Numbered from the stretch's first letter, positions 34,814 to 47,347 are shown. The stretch: DNA of 64,000 nucleotides from Myrica gale (GCA_963930655.1 OZ005618.1:10211001-10275000); one strand, 5' to 3'. Notes: generated by a model from the letters alone, not told the origin. Translations and numbers: made by a program.

Positions 34814-35319
34814 AATTATAATTTTTCTCCTTAAATTATCACTCTTATTTTTAAATATTTATATAAACTTTAACTCATAGTAATTCGTTCCAACAAACTA
34901 TACTTCTCGTTGCGATTTCATCTTCAAACCGACTGAAGTTATTAAATCGAACAATTTTTATCCTATAAACAACACATGATTTTCTCTTTGCTTGAAAAGA
35001 TAAATTTAAATAGCTCAATTCTAAGTGAGTCATTTTTTAATAAAAAAAAGTTAATTACATATTATTTTTTGACTCTATAAATTGCTAAAAGCACTGTAGA
35101 CGACTATGAATGACTTAAATGAGGGTAAACTTATCTTTTCATATAAAGAAAAAGTCACGTGTCATTTATGTAGGACAAAAACTATTTGATATAAAAATTT
35201 CAGCAGGTTGGAGATGAAATCGCAACAAGAAGTATATTTGTGAGAGCAAGCTGCAATGAGTTAAATTTTGTGGGGTATTTAAGAATCATGTGATAGTTTG
35301 AAGGAGAAATTATTATTAA
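34814..35319. repeat. Fold-back element in intron 1 of RBR copy 2
   Basis: Inverted arms of about 150 bp or more: the left arm begins near TAATTATAATTTTTCTCCTT, and the right arm in reverse complement gives TAATAATAATTTCTCCTTCA. Both arms contain TTGCGATTTCATCT. Copy 3 lacks it in the same intron. No target duplication was settled. Confidence 0.65.
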
Positions 35320-35425
35320 CAATTTTTTTTATAAATAATATTCCTCTTAGTATTACGTATTAAAAAAAATCCGAAATGATAAATGGGACTTTAGAGAATG
35401 AGAAATGTGGTGAAGGTGGTTCGTC

Positions 35426-35559
35426 AACCCTAGTTTAATCCTTCCATAAAGGGTTAATTACAAATTTACCACAAATAATTCTTTATTTATAATTTGACCC
35501 AGCACCTAAATTAAAACCCTTATATATCCTATGTGTCATGCGGACCATATATTCTAACA
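35426..35559 (-). repeat. Truncated Copia 3' LTR
   Basis: 134 bp matching the outer part of the 5' LTR, starting TGTTAGAATATATGGTCC on the minus strand and stopping at AACCCTAG. The remaining 280 bp or so are deleted. A handful of differences from the 5' LTR over the shared stretch argue for an old insertion. Confidence 0.88.
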
Positions 35560-35902
35560 TTCTCCCACTTGGGCCACATGACACAAGAAAATCCTTAGAG
35601 GTGCCAGATTCCTTAATATGACCAAAATTTTATCCATGAATTATTTGTGAACTTCTCCCACTCAGCCAGGAAAATAATCTGCATGAATTATAGCGATAAG
35701 ACTCCATATATCGAGTCTTCTCTTCCATGTATTACTATGCAAATACATCTCCTAATTAAGTACTGTATGAGCTATATAACTTCATGAATGGACTTCTTAT
35801 AAGCCATTCGGGTCCAATTTATTTGTCATATGCGCGCAAAATAACTTTATTCTCCAAAATTAAACTTTATGTCTATATAGAACAAATATAGAGAAATAGA
35901 AC

Positions 35903-38900
35903 TTACATCGAATTAATGAGTCCCATATATTCCACATGACCCTTAAATTGCTTTACCGGTAATCCTTTGGTCATGGGATCTGCAATCATCAATTCAGTGC
36001 TTATATGCTCAATGAGTACCTCTTGTTTCTCAATGTACTCTCTCACTCTGAGATACTTGATGTCGATATGTTTGCTTTTGCTGCTGCTTTTATTATTCTT
36101 GGGGAAGAAAACTGCAGCTCTACTGTCACAGAAAATCCTGATCAGCCTCGCTATAGAATCGACAATCTTCAGACCCTTGATGAAATTCCGCAACCATAGG
36201 GCCTGTGTTGCTGTTTCATAGCATGCAATGAATTTTGCCTCCATTGTAGACGTAGCAACAATAGTTTGCTTACAACTTTTCCAAGATATAGCCCCTCCAG
36301 CAAGTAGAAAGATATACCCTAAATTAGATTTTCTGGTGTCTACACATCCGGCAAAATCAAAATCTGAATAACCAACCACTTCCAACTGGTCGGTAGCCCT
36401 GTAGGTCAATATGAAATCTTTGGTGCCTTGCAAATATCGCATGACTTTCTTTGCAGCTTTCCAATGTTCTAAACCTGGGCTGCTTTGGTAACGACCCAAT
36501 AAACCTACTGCATGAGCAATGTAAGGTCTTGTGCAAACCTGAGCATACATAAGGCTCCCTACTGCAGATGCATAAGGTATACTTTTCATCTGCTCCTCCA
36601 ATGCATTTTGAGAACTTTGATCTTTATTGAATTTGTCCCCTTTAACAACGGGTGCTACAGAGGGTGAACAATTCTTCATTCTGAATCTCTCTAAAACCTT
36701 TTCAATGTAGGCCTTCTGAGACAGTCCTAAAGTTCTTTGTGTCCTGTCTCTGTGAATCTCTATGCCAATGACATATGAGGATTCACCCAAATCCTTCATT
36801 TCAAAGTTTTCAGAGAGGAACTGTTTGGTCTCATGTAACATCCCCAAATCACTGCTTGCAAGTAAAATGTCATCCACATAGAGGACTAGAAAAATAAATT
36901 TGCTCCCATTGACCTTAAGGTATATGCACTTATCAACAATGTTCTCTATAAAACCAAATGAGGTAATCACCTTGTTAAATTTCATATACCATTGGCGGGA
37001 TGCCTGTTTTAGCCCATATATGGATTTCCTTAATTTGCAAACCAATTGACTATGCTCACTGAACCCTTCAGGCTGTAACATGTACACTTCCTCTTCAAGA
37101 TCCTCATTCAGGAATGCCGTTTCACATCCATCTTGTGTAACTCTAAATCAAAATGAGCTACTAGAGCCATGACTGTTCTTAATGAATCCTTCCTTGAAAC
37201 TGTAGAGAAAGTTTCATGGAAATCAACTCCTTCCTTTTGAGTAAAACTCTTGGCTACAAGTCTGGCCTTATATCGTTCTACATTACCGAAAGCATCCTTT
37301 TTGGTCTTATATACCCATTTGCAGCCAATGGCTACAACTCCCTTTGGTAATTCAACGAGATTCCAAACTTGGTTCTTAGCCATGGATTCCATCTCATCCT
37401 TCATGGCATCATGCCACATAGTGGAGTTATCTCCAATCATAGCTTGTGAAAACGAACTTGGATCATCCTTAGGTCTAACATCAAAGTCAGACTCCTGGAG
37501 GTATACAACATAATCATCAGAAATTGCAGGTCTCCTTACTCTTGAGGACCTTCTTAATTCCACTTGTTCTGTATCAGGTGGATTTTCAGTAGATTCGATT
37601 TGAACCTCATCCTCATGAGCTGTCTGTTCTGGGAATGACTGATGCTCAGGGTTATCAAGTTGATTAGCCCTAAACACAATCAAACGTCCTTCATTTGAAG
37701 GTAATGTACACTGCTCTTCTGTTTCACCAAACTCAATCATTCGTGGGTGAATACTCCCACTAGGTTCAATATCCTCAAGAAACTTAGCATTACGAGACTC
37801 AACAACTATAATGTTATGAGAAGGACAATAAAACCTGAATCCTTTAGAGTGTACTGCATAGCCAATAATAAAACCACTGATTGTCCTTGGGTCTAATTTC
37901 TTTATGTTTGGATTGTAGACCCTCACCTCAACAGGACAACCCCATACATGTAAATGTGTCATACTAGGTTTCCACCCATTCCATAGTTCAAAAGGTGTCT
38001 TAAAAACTGCCTTAGATGGAACCCTATTCAGCAAATACACTGCGGTCTTTAAGGCTTTACTCCATAAGGATAATGACAGACTTGAATTACTAATCATACT
38101 TTTTACCATGTCCATGAGAGTCCTATTCCTTCTTTCAGCCACACCATTTTGTTGTGATGTGCCAGACATTGTGTATTGTGCAATAATGCCTTCCTTTTGA
38201 AGGAATTTTGCAAAAGGACCCATCATTTGACCCTTTTCTGTGTACCGTCCATAGTATTCCCCACCTCTATCAGATCTTACAATCTTGATTTTTTTTTCCT
38301 TTTGTTTCTCTACTTCTACCTTATAGGTTTTAAAGGCAGTTAATGCCTTAGCCTTATCATTTAGAAGATAGAGATACATGAATCTAGTATGGTCATCAAT
38401 GAATGAGATAAAGTATCTCTGACCATTTAGGCAAGGGGTAGGAAACGGTCCACATATTTGTGTGTATGATTTCTAGAATCTCAGAACTCCTTTTGGCACC
38501 TTTAGTGGACTTGTTGGTATGCTTTCCCTTTATGTAGTCCACACAAGTACCAAAGTCAGCAAAGTCTAGGTCTTTTAAGATCCCAACATTTACCAACCGT
38601 TTAACTCTTTCTATGGAGATATGTCCCAATCTCTTGTGCCACAACATAGAGGAGTTCTCATTAATTCGGCTCCGCTTTATGCCAACATCAGTATGCAGGG
38701 ATAAACAGTTATTTTCAAAATCTGGATTTAAGTCAACTTTAAATAAACCATCAAATAAATATCCACCACCAACAGAAATATCTTTATAATAAATATCAAA
38801 AACCGAGTTCACAAACTTAAATCCAAAACCAGCTAAAGATAACTTGGAAATAGAAATCAAGTTTCTAGAAAACTCAGGGATGTATAAAAAACATCTTCTA

Positions 38901-39080
38901 GTTCCAAAACAAAACCAGTGTTTAAAACTAATTTAAAACTCCCAATAGCCTCCACATGTGACCGCATCTTGTTTCCTGAATAGACGCATAGTTCACTTCC
39001 TTTCGGCTTCCTGGTTTTTAGAAAACTCTGCATTGTATTGACAATATGGATTGTTGAACCAGAATCAATCCAAAAAGAAT
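35903..39080 (-). pseudogene. Copia pol remnant: protease, integrase, reverse transcriptase, RNase H
   Basis: In order on the minus strand: the protease motif WIDSGSTIHI near 39060; the GAG-pre-integrase motif LWHKRLGHIS near 38640; integrase with SDRGGEY and QQNGVAERRNRTLMDMV (38280-38090); RT starting QVWNLVELPKG and containing VLYVDDILLAS (YVDD at 36869-36880); and RNase H with YSDFDFAGC and TSTMEAKFIACYE, ending near 35903. Single-base changes break the frame near 38868, about 38470-38390 and 37100. The polyprotein is therefore disrupted, although each domain is well preserved. Confidence 0.92.
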
Positions 39081-39978
39081 TATGAGGAGCCTCAATTAAA
39101 AAAGATTCATGACTCACTAGAGATATGAAAATACCTTTCTTCTCAAGCCAAGCCTTATACTTGAGACAATCTTTCTTCATATGTCCTGATTTCTTGCAGA
39201 AGAAGCAATTCATTTTGTTGCCATCACGCTTCATTGGCACCTTGCTTTGCTTCCTCACTTGATGGACAAATTCTCCTTTCTTGGCATGCTCATTCCCATT
39301 CTCATTCCCTAAAGCATGAGTAGCCATATGAACACTTTCTGGCTTCTCATTCTTCAGTCTCTCCTCCTCTTGCACACACATGGTCAAAAGTTCATTAACT
39401 GACCACTTTTCCTTTTGTGTGTTGTAAGAGATTTTGAATGGACTTTACTCAGATGGAAGGGAATTCAGGATGAAATGCACTAAGAAGGAATCTAAAATCT
39501 CAATCTCTATTGCCTTTAATTTAGCTGCCATGTCCCTCATTTCCATGATGTGCTCACGCACTCCTTTAGTACTATCAAAAACTTTACCTGAAAGTTTCTT
39601 CATTAGGGTGCTGGCCAATGCCTTATCAGAGGTAACAAATTGTTCCTCAATGGACTTTAGAAAGTCCTTTGCCTTATCGCAAGCAGGGATGGAACCCCTG
39701 ATGCTCCTGTCGACACGAGATATCGTGAACATCATACTTAAGCGATTAGATCGCTCCCACCGTTCATGTTTAGTATTCTCATCTTTCGTACTTGAGTCCG
39801 TTATGGAGGGTGGTGCATCATAACGGAGCGCAAGGTCAAGTTTCATACACCCCAAAGCAAACTCAATAGTTTCTTTCCAGTCAGAGAAATTTTCACCATT
39901 CAGCATTGGAACATGGAATGTTCCATCCATAAGTGCAGTAGGAATAGCTGCAACAACCAAAGAAATTATTACTTCCAT
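39081..39978 (-). pseudogene. Copia gag remnant
   Basis: The frame opens at 39978 and has the Copia gag core (PMLNGENFSDWKETIEFALG, DSFLVHFILNSLP). An in-frame TAA at 39443-39445 stops it. The same frame reads on through LLTMCVQEEERLKNEKPES to a CCHC zinc knuckle, CFFCKKSGHMKKDC, near 39190. Gag packages element RNA in virus-like particles; this copy is interrupted. Confidence 0.88.
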
Positions 39979-41231
39979 GCTATGAATTTAAAGACTTTAT
40001 TTTAAACTAACCAATGTTTATTTAAATAGTAAATTTAACCTTCCTGTGGGTAGAGGTCGCATAACACATGAATTTACTAAACTTAAATGATATTACTAGT
40101 AAATATAAACATCAATCAATAAAACTCTCCGTACCTGTGGGCATAGGAAAATCCATTTCTTAATGCTAATTTACTACCTTATCCTAATCAACTCACAAAA
40201 ATTAATAACTTCCCTGTGGGGCCGAGTCATCAACCTCATGAGTTAATTACAACATAGATGCTCAATTCTTTAGGAAGTTTACCTTATATGACAATTATTA
40301 TAAATGGGATGCTGTGGCTACACCCAAAAATTTTAAAAATTACAACTTCATGCATCAAAAATCAATTTAGAACTTTATAGTGGTCCAAATAAAAAATATA
40401 ATCAGAACAAAATTTCTGGGATTTTTTTTTTAAAAATAATAATAAATAATAAATAAATTACTCTTCCGGTCCCGCCAGTTTGACCGGACCGGTTGGACCA
40501 CCGGCGACCCACCCATGCGGGTCGCAGGACCCGTAACTCGCGGGTTACATGACAGTCTGACCCGATATGGGTCGGACCTTTATGGCCGGATACAATCCGT
40601 CCCCTGGAATGGGCTCCAAGCCCTCTGGGCTGACTCAAAACATTTGAGTCAACCCAGCCCTGACCTTGTGCGGGTCAGGCTCACTTATTAGGCCACTTGG
40701 CCCATTACCGTACGACCCAAAAGGGCCTGCCCATTGAGTCATTGACGAGGGTTTCCTCGTCGCTTTCATCTGGGCAGCACCCCTGCGCCGCATGAAAGAT
40801 CTCGCATGAGAGATCTCCCACCGTGAGAGAGATTTCTCTCTTTCTCTGGTTTTGTTTCAAATACACGGAAACCATAGTCAAACAATCCAAGAAATCAACA
40901 TTGATTCAAAAACCAGATGAAAATCGTATCTTTTCATGGCACAAAAGGACAAAACCTTATCTGTTCATCAAAAGGTAAATCGCATTTGACCAAATTGCAC
41001 AAAAGACAAAACCACATGAACAACTTGCAAAACATCTAGAGAAAATATATCGAAAGCTGCTGGCATGAAAAGTGGCTGGATTGTATAAAAGGACAGAGCT
41101 CTACAATATAAAACCATATATATTCCATAGAGCAATGCAGATGCAGATGCCGGCAAAAAGCCATAAACAAATATGGATTTTATACGATTTTACACTGAGC
41201 ATAACAACAAAAGGTGGCCTCTGATACCACA

Positions 41232-41646
41232 TGAAAGCATAAACAAATATTCGAATCAAATATGCTTTAATCCATATAAAGAAATTACACAGCGGAAAAC
41301 TTTATAGATCTAACCTCCTGTCATTGATGCTCAAGCGTTGATGCAGATCTGATATTGAATCTCAATTTTCCCTATAACTCAGAGAGAAAATTGTCAGAGT
41401 AATAGCAAGAGAATCTTCTAGCTTATAACCTAACCTTAAGGTTTGCCGTACTTTAGATGGAGTGAACAGGCCAAATATATAGGCTAGGCTAGGGACCCCT
41501 TGATAGGTAATAAAAACCCTAGTTTAATCTTTCCATCAAGGATTAATTACAAATGTACCACAAATAATTCTTTATTTAATTTGACCCAGCACCTAAATTA
41601 AAACCCTTATATATCCTATGTGTCATGCGGACCATATATTCTAACA
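41232..41646 (-). repeat. Copia 5' LTR, complete
   Basis: 415 bp running TGTTAG...TTTCA on the minus strand, followed directly by the primer-binding site. It contains GGATATATAAGG (a possible TATA region) and ends in TG/CA dinucleotides as expected. Confidence 0.85.
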
Positions 41647-44372
41647 CAAATTTCCAAGGTTCAAACCACTGGAAAATGGTAGGAAGTCCATTATTTAAAC
41701 TTCTCTTTTTGAGCTTTTCAATTGCGCTATTACCATTTTCTGAGTTAGCCTCAGTTTGTCGGAGTTGTCAATTATTAGCATGTGCATGTTAATGTCTAAA
41801 TCACAGCTCAGGTTAGCTCTTTGGAAGTATGTATTACCATTATTCTGTTGTTGCAGAAGATTTTCATTTCTCTTCTCCAGTATGATATGATCAGTTACCA
41901 TTTCTCCAAGGGCGTGTTAAATGATATATCTGTTTTGGAAGTTCAATTTTGTTTGTTATCTGGTATGCTTGAATTTTATTTGAATTGGCATGATTTATAG
42001 TGTGTTGGTGAAGCCTAGTAATGTCAACAATCACATATGAACCAGTGTTTAGAGCCACTGATCACTTCACTCATGTAAACTCTTGCCCTGCAAAGATAGA
42101 GGTGGTTGACTTTGTGCTTTTGAGTACAGGTTACAGGCAGAGTACCACCACCTCAGAGCAAGATTGCTGCATTAGTCAATCGGGTGGCGCTTCTTCGAAG
42201 AAAATTTATTTCCTGCAATCCATCTCTTGTGGCACAAGATGATATGAAGCACGCCTTTAAGTCTGCAAGAGATGCTATAGTTTCTCAAATTACCTGGCCG
42301 GAAGAAACTAGAAATGGCAAGAGTATGAAGGAGACATGCGTAATTTGCTTTGAAGATACCGTTGTTGATGAAATGTTTTCAGTTGATCTTTGCCTGCACC
42401 GGTATTGCTTTTCTTTTATGAAACAGCATGTGGAGGTCAAGTTGCTCAGTGGGATGGTAGCAAAGTGCCCTCATGAAGGCTAACTCTGAGGTGAATATTG
42501 ATAGATGTCGAAAATTCTTGAATTCAAAAGTGGTTCAAGTGATTAGCCAACGCAGGAAGGAATCTTCTATTCCCACTGAGGAGAAAATTTTATTGCCCAT
42601 ATCCAAGGTGTTCTGTATTGATGTCAAAAAGTGAGGTTCTACAATATACTCAAGACTACACAGGCTGTTGCTAAAGAATCCGGACTCGGGAAATGCATGA
42701 AATGTCATTACTACTTCTGTATCAATTGCAAAGTCCCTTGGCATTACAATAAGACCTGCTATGATTACAAGAGATCAAATCCTCATTCCTGTCCAGAAGA
42801 TGCAAAGCTTAAGTCTCTGGCAACAAGGAAACGCTGGAGTGAGTGTAAGAAGTGTAACCATGTAATTGAACTGGCGGAAGGTTGCTATCACATCACTTGC
42901 AGGTGCTTTGTTATCCTTCTGTCTATTCTTGTTGTTATCTATAGGAATACATATATCTCTGTATGGTGTCGTCTGTGCTGTTTTATCAAGGGAGAAAAGA
43001 AACTAAAAACCGATAAAGAGGACGTACATCTTTGAAATACTAGATGATTGAATAGCTAAAAAATGGGATAGGAAATTGGGTGATGGGAGAATCCATTTCA
43101 CGGATTGAAAGTGCACTATGAGTCCTCCATTTGCTATGGGATATAGTCTGAAAAACAACAATAGATCCAGTAGATTTGAAGCCCCCGCCCATCCAGAAGT
43201 TGTACAAGTCACTGATTACATGTTTGTTTTGTTTTTTTTCCTCTGCGCAAGGTGTCTCTTTTTAACACTTTTCGCTCTTTTCTTCTTGCTAACCATCAGA
43301 CTTTCCTGCCTCTGTATTTAAATTTTAGAAGATTAGAGATCTTACTCTTCAAGCTTTGAGGCGAAGTTGAAATGATCTTTTATTCCGGAACTAGGAGATT
43401 GTTTTTTTTTTGTTACAGATTAATTGCTCGCTTCCTTGAATTTCACTATCGCACACATTTAAGCAGAGATCAGTGGGGGAGTTCGAGATTCCCATTTTAA
43501 GCTGTTGTGTGATCATATATACATTCTTTCTCTAACTTAAATTTCAATGAGATTATTATATGAGATGCTAGGCACTTCTGCAAGAATCTTAGTCTTGGAA
43601 GATGTTTTTAAATTCGTAGCTGATATGAGAATGTCTAAGAAAAAGGTGCTTCAGATTGTTTGTCTGTGCGCTGAGGACCCAAGTCAAAGGCAAGCGAGAA
43701 CAGAGTAGATAGGGAACAAAAAATGCTTGTGGTCTGGGATCCCATACAAACAGGGATTATTCGATGGAGCGGAATGAGATCAATGGATAAATGTACCCAA
43801 TTTCAAATAGTTGGATAGAAACTCTGCAGGACATGTAGTGTTCATTCCATGAAAGGTTGGAATCTGCATAGTAATTAGAGATTTCCTGCTTGGAATGGAA
43901 CCTAAATTAAATTTGCTGACGAACATCTATTTTCCATATAAGGTTTGATTTGTATGCGCTCATTGTTTTTCAGATGTGAGTATGAGTTCTGCTATAACTG
44001 TGGAGCTGCGTGGAAGAACAAACAAGCCACGTGTTCCTGTCCCCTTTGGGTTGAGGATAATATACGGTTCGAGCAGGATAGATACGTTGATAATGAGGAT
44101 GAAGATGAAGATGCTGAGTACTATGAAGACGAAGATGAAGATGAAGATGAAGATGAAGATGCCGAGTACTATGAAGATGAAGATGAAGATGAAGATGCTG
44201 AGTATTACGAAGATGAAGTTGAAGATGCTGAGTATGAAGATGAAGATGAAGATGAAGATGAATATATCGAGTACTATGAAGATGAAGATGCTGAATACTA
44301 TGACTCTGATTCGGATTTTTATTGAACAGATATTTTCCCTTCTCCTATGCTCTCTCTCTCTAGTGGTTTGGC

Positions 44373-44908
44373 AGTATTTTAAGGTAGAGCTGGTGAAGGT
44401 CATCGGTACTCCATTTTCGGCTTTTCCGCCTGAAAATGCAGGATGTGGAAGGTGCCTTTATTTTTTTAAGTTCGTCCCTTACTCAATTTCTTATCGGGAG
44501 TTGTGGGATGAAGTGCTGCATTACTCCACGATGGTGGGGTAAACCCCCTCTAACGTTTTCTCCCCTTCGCTTCGTTCTTTCTCCTCGGAAGTATTTATTG
44601 AGTTAGTTTTTTTAATAGACAATTGGTGGAGCAGGACAGAACCTGTGGGTGTGGAGGGATTCGACCTCAGTACTAACCCTCCCCAAAGGAAGGAGGTGCC
44701 AGTTGAGTTAAAGCTTACTGGCTACTGAGTTAGTTATTATTAGAGTAGAAGCGTTTATCGCTTCACTTGTTTAATTTGTCGATAGCTTCAATTGTTTAAA
44801 TAGCTTCGATTGTGGTCGGTTCGCAAGCCGTATGAAGGCTTGCTTACGCCTCCTTCCAATCGAGAAAAAATAATTTATATAAAAATACTTGGGGGAGACC
44901 CCCAAATT
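44373..44908. other. Insertion of about 530 bp in spacer 2, containing a SINE
   Basis: Copy 1 reads directly from TTTGGCAAAATATTTTG to TCTATTCTGATATAAAAGC. Copy 2 has about 530 extra bases between the matching points. The block has no recognised coding sequence. A tRNA-like SINE (44609-44725) is nested in it. The origin of the rest is unknown. Confidence 0.55.
44609..44725 (-). mobile_element. Probable short tRNA-derived SINE
   Basis: TGAGTTAGTT flanks both sides (44599-44608 and 44726-44735). On the minus strand it begins like a tRNA (GTAGCCAGTAAGCTTTAACT), has a B-box-like GGTCGAATCC, and ends in a short A-rich tail. The short length and loose A box limit certainty. Confidence 0.5.
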
Positions 44909-46288
44909 GTCTATTCTGATATAAAAGCTTCATAAATCTATGAGATAAGCCTAATTTCATTTGAATACTGAATTCTACCTACCTTGAGACTATTTGCATT
45001 TATTTTCTAGACATAAATGCTTCAATTGTGATCCCATTAATTTTCAAAATATTATCATCTCATTGCCCAAATGTTCAATAAGGAATATGGCAAACTAAGG
45101 TTGCTTGTGTGCAATCCTCCGATAGCACTGCAAATTCTATATGGATCCTTATTCTATCCTAATTTGATTTACTGCCTATTATAACTTCCAAGAAATAAAG
45201 TAAACCCACAAATTTACGCTTTTTATTTCCTAAATTAAAGTCTACATGTCTCCTATTTATTATAAGCTATACTCACAAAAAAATTCAAACTCGATATTAA
45301 AATTCTGATTCTCAGAGCAATTACTAAGGATATTGAAAAGGGAATTTTATTGAGTCATAGTATATGGAACCCTACATACCCAAAAAAAATATGGAACTTT
45401 AAAATGAAAAAAGGCAAAATAAAGGAACAAATGATCTCATTCTATAACTAGGCTAAAGAAATTTATTGAGTCATAAAATTCAGCCCGACAAATGTCCCAC
45501 TTGAACAGTTGAATTGCCTTTGATCGGGGTTGCCCATATTTTAGGTGTTAGTGAAAATGGTGGAGTTAATGGAAAATGATGTTTGGAATTTTTTTTTTTA
45601 AATTTATTCACTCGGAAAATGTGAGTAAAAAAAAAATGATATTACAATTTACAAACTTTTTACTGATAGTTAAGGGTTTTGTATGTAAAGTTTCGTTGAA
45701 TTAATTAAAAAAGGTAATATTCTATTTGGGTTAAATCGTTTACTCTTTTTAAGGAAGTTCAATTATTCCCTGACTCGAGTTTTAAATAAAATGTGTATAA
45801 AAAATACTTAATCTTATTGAATGAATTAATCAAACCAAGTATTTTTCCTGATTAGATAGTTGGAAGTAATTCAGAAAAAAAAGATAGTTGGAAGTAAAAA
45901 AAGTGTGGAAGTATGGTAGCATTGTGGGTCCAATGTGACTAGGGTTATGTTCGTTTTCAAAAAAAATTCAGGATTCAAATACATTCACAAAACTACCACC
46001 CCCACATTTTTACTCAAACCGAACATATCCTAGATTTTGCACTTTTAGACATATTTGAGTCAAAATTTTGACACTAATAAAATAATTCTCTAAATTTTTT
46101 ATCAACAACAATCATCAATTTTCATTTAAAAAAAATATTAAAAAATCATTCAAAATTCTCTCTCTTCACCAACTTTAATAATCTAAATAAAATTTCAATT
46201 TCCAGCTTTGAAATTTTGAATAATTTGTGGACTGAAAAAACAGTGGGTAAAAGTTACAGATAAACTCCCCTCAAGCCATTAGTATGTC
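44909..46288. other. Spacer 2, first part (duplicated unit) with MITE remnants
   Basis: Homologous to spacer 1 from GTCTATTCTGATATAAAAGC to GCATTGTGGGTCCAAT (about 45935). A small inverted-end element follows (about 45942-46029, ends GGGTTATGTTCG and its near-complement CGAACATATCC), then AT-rich MITE-like DNA to about 46240. No gene seen. Confidence 0.65.
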
Positions 46289-47037
46289 TTTTTTTTTAAT
46301 CATAATAGCAGCACATTTCATTAATAAAATCAAGGAGGTTGAAAAACCTCAGGAATACGCTCTAAAGGGCGAACTAGACAATCCGAAGAGTCGGCGGGCC
46401 AACGAGCAGGATGACCCTGAAGGGGCAGAAAAACCTTATCAGGCAGCAAACTAATATGATTAGCAGAAAAGGAAAGACAATGACGAAATATGGTGGCACG
46501 AGCAGCAGTTGGAGGCGACAAACTGACAATGGAAGTGGAGGAGCGTTTGATCCACGCGCGCATGGGCCCCCACGCGCCGCCCGGCCGGTCATCGGATATG
46601 ACCCCATGAAGCGCCCGAACGTCCATATGCGTTCCACCTGACGCGTGTATACAGGAGAGGTCCGCATGCCGCTGAAAAATAAAGAAAAGGGGACGGGCGC
46701 GTGAGAGCACACGCGCCGTCCCTTCGCCGGTTGGCCGGTGTAGAAATCCTCTCTAGTCGATGTAGATGTTGCCCCCGCTTGTTGTGGTCTTCAAAAACCT
46801 CCAGAATAGCGTAGATCTAGCTACTAAATTCGCCGAAAAAAAACCCTAAAAGTGGCCGAAAATGGAGACTTATTGAGAGATCTGGGCATATAGGACAAGA
46901 GTAGAGGATGAGTGGGGGGCGGGAGGAGCTCTAAACAAGAGGGGAGAGTCAGGCAGCCACAAAGGTAAAAATTCTAGAGAGAAGGCAGAGCCTCTCTCTC
47001 TAGAATCCTAGGACCGGCTATAGGTGTTCCAACTCTT
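46289..47037 (-). mobile_element. GC-rich poly(A) retroposon, copy B
   Basis: Flanked by TCAAGCCATTAGTATGTC (46271-46288) and TCAAGCCATTCGTTTGTC (47038-47055), 16 of 18 identical. On the minus strand it starts near GGAACACCTATAGCC, carries the hairpin TCTAGAGAGAGAGGC...TCTCTCTAGA, has a GC-rich middle with 112- and 126-codon open frames without known domains, and ends in poly(A). It shares the 5' hairpin and general composition with 32179-33006. Its 3' end (CCTCCTTGA, GCTATTATGATTAAAA) resembles the 3' end of the LINE at 22339. Confidence 0.78.
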
Positions 47038-47347
47038 TCAAGCCATTCGTTTGTCAAATTGGCTGTGTTTGATTTATAATTTGGACTTTCAAAATTTTAA
47101 ACATAATAAAATAATTAATATATAATTTCTCTCTCCCGCATTAAACCATTATTTTTCTCTCTAAAAATATAAAAAAGTTCATTCAAATTATCTCTTCATT
47201 TTTCACAAATTTCAATACCTTAAAATTTTATAATTTCCAAAATTTTAACACTTAAACAAACATAGGTGAGATACCATATTTTTTTTAATTCATTTTGTCT
47301 CCTCCACGTTGATATCTCCTATTGTCAACGTGGCACCATTCTAATAA

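Larger units (their letters stand above)
35426..41646 (-). mobile_element. Ty1/Copia retrotransposon, minus strand, 3' LTR truncated
   Basis: The element order on the minus strand is 5' LTR, primer-binding site (TGGTATCAGAGGCC beside 41231), about 1.2 kb of leader, gag, protease, integrase, reverse transcriptase-RNase H, purine tract (GGCCCAAGTGGGAGAA, complement at 35560-35575), then a partial 3' LTR. Integrase before reverse transcriptase marks Copia. It sits in intron 1 of RBR copy 2. Compared with copy 3, about 270 bp of intron (equivalent to 48919-49188) is missing at the insertion, so the element and its flank were trimmed together. No target duplication remains. Confidence 0.92.
33983..44325 (+). 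pseudogene. RBR E3 ligase copy 2: mosaic pseudogene split by a Copia element
   Basis: The exon positions by homology are 33983-34731, 42130-42902 and 43974-44325, with splice sites still GT-AG. Exon 1 is 749 nt against 750 in copy 3: one base is lost near 34117, shifting the frame. Exon 2 has a 2-base loss after CPHEG (near 42482) that creates an immediate stop, and two later single-base gains (near 42588 and 42651) that restore the frame. A RING1 zinc ligand is also gone (CFSFMKQH instead of CFSCMKQH). Intron 1 holds a fold-back repeat and the Copia element. Exon 3 carries an expanded acidic tract (repeats of EDEDEDAEYYEDE). Intron 2 changes from copy-3-like to copy-1-like near 43322. No functional ligase can be made. 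Confidence 0.92.

Noticed and set aside
43960-44403. 147-codon Ile/Phe-rich minus-strand frame
   Set aside because: It is the antisense of the GAT/GAA repeat encoding the acidic tail of RBR copy 2, so the open frame is a composition artefact.
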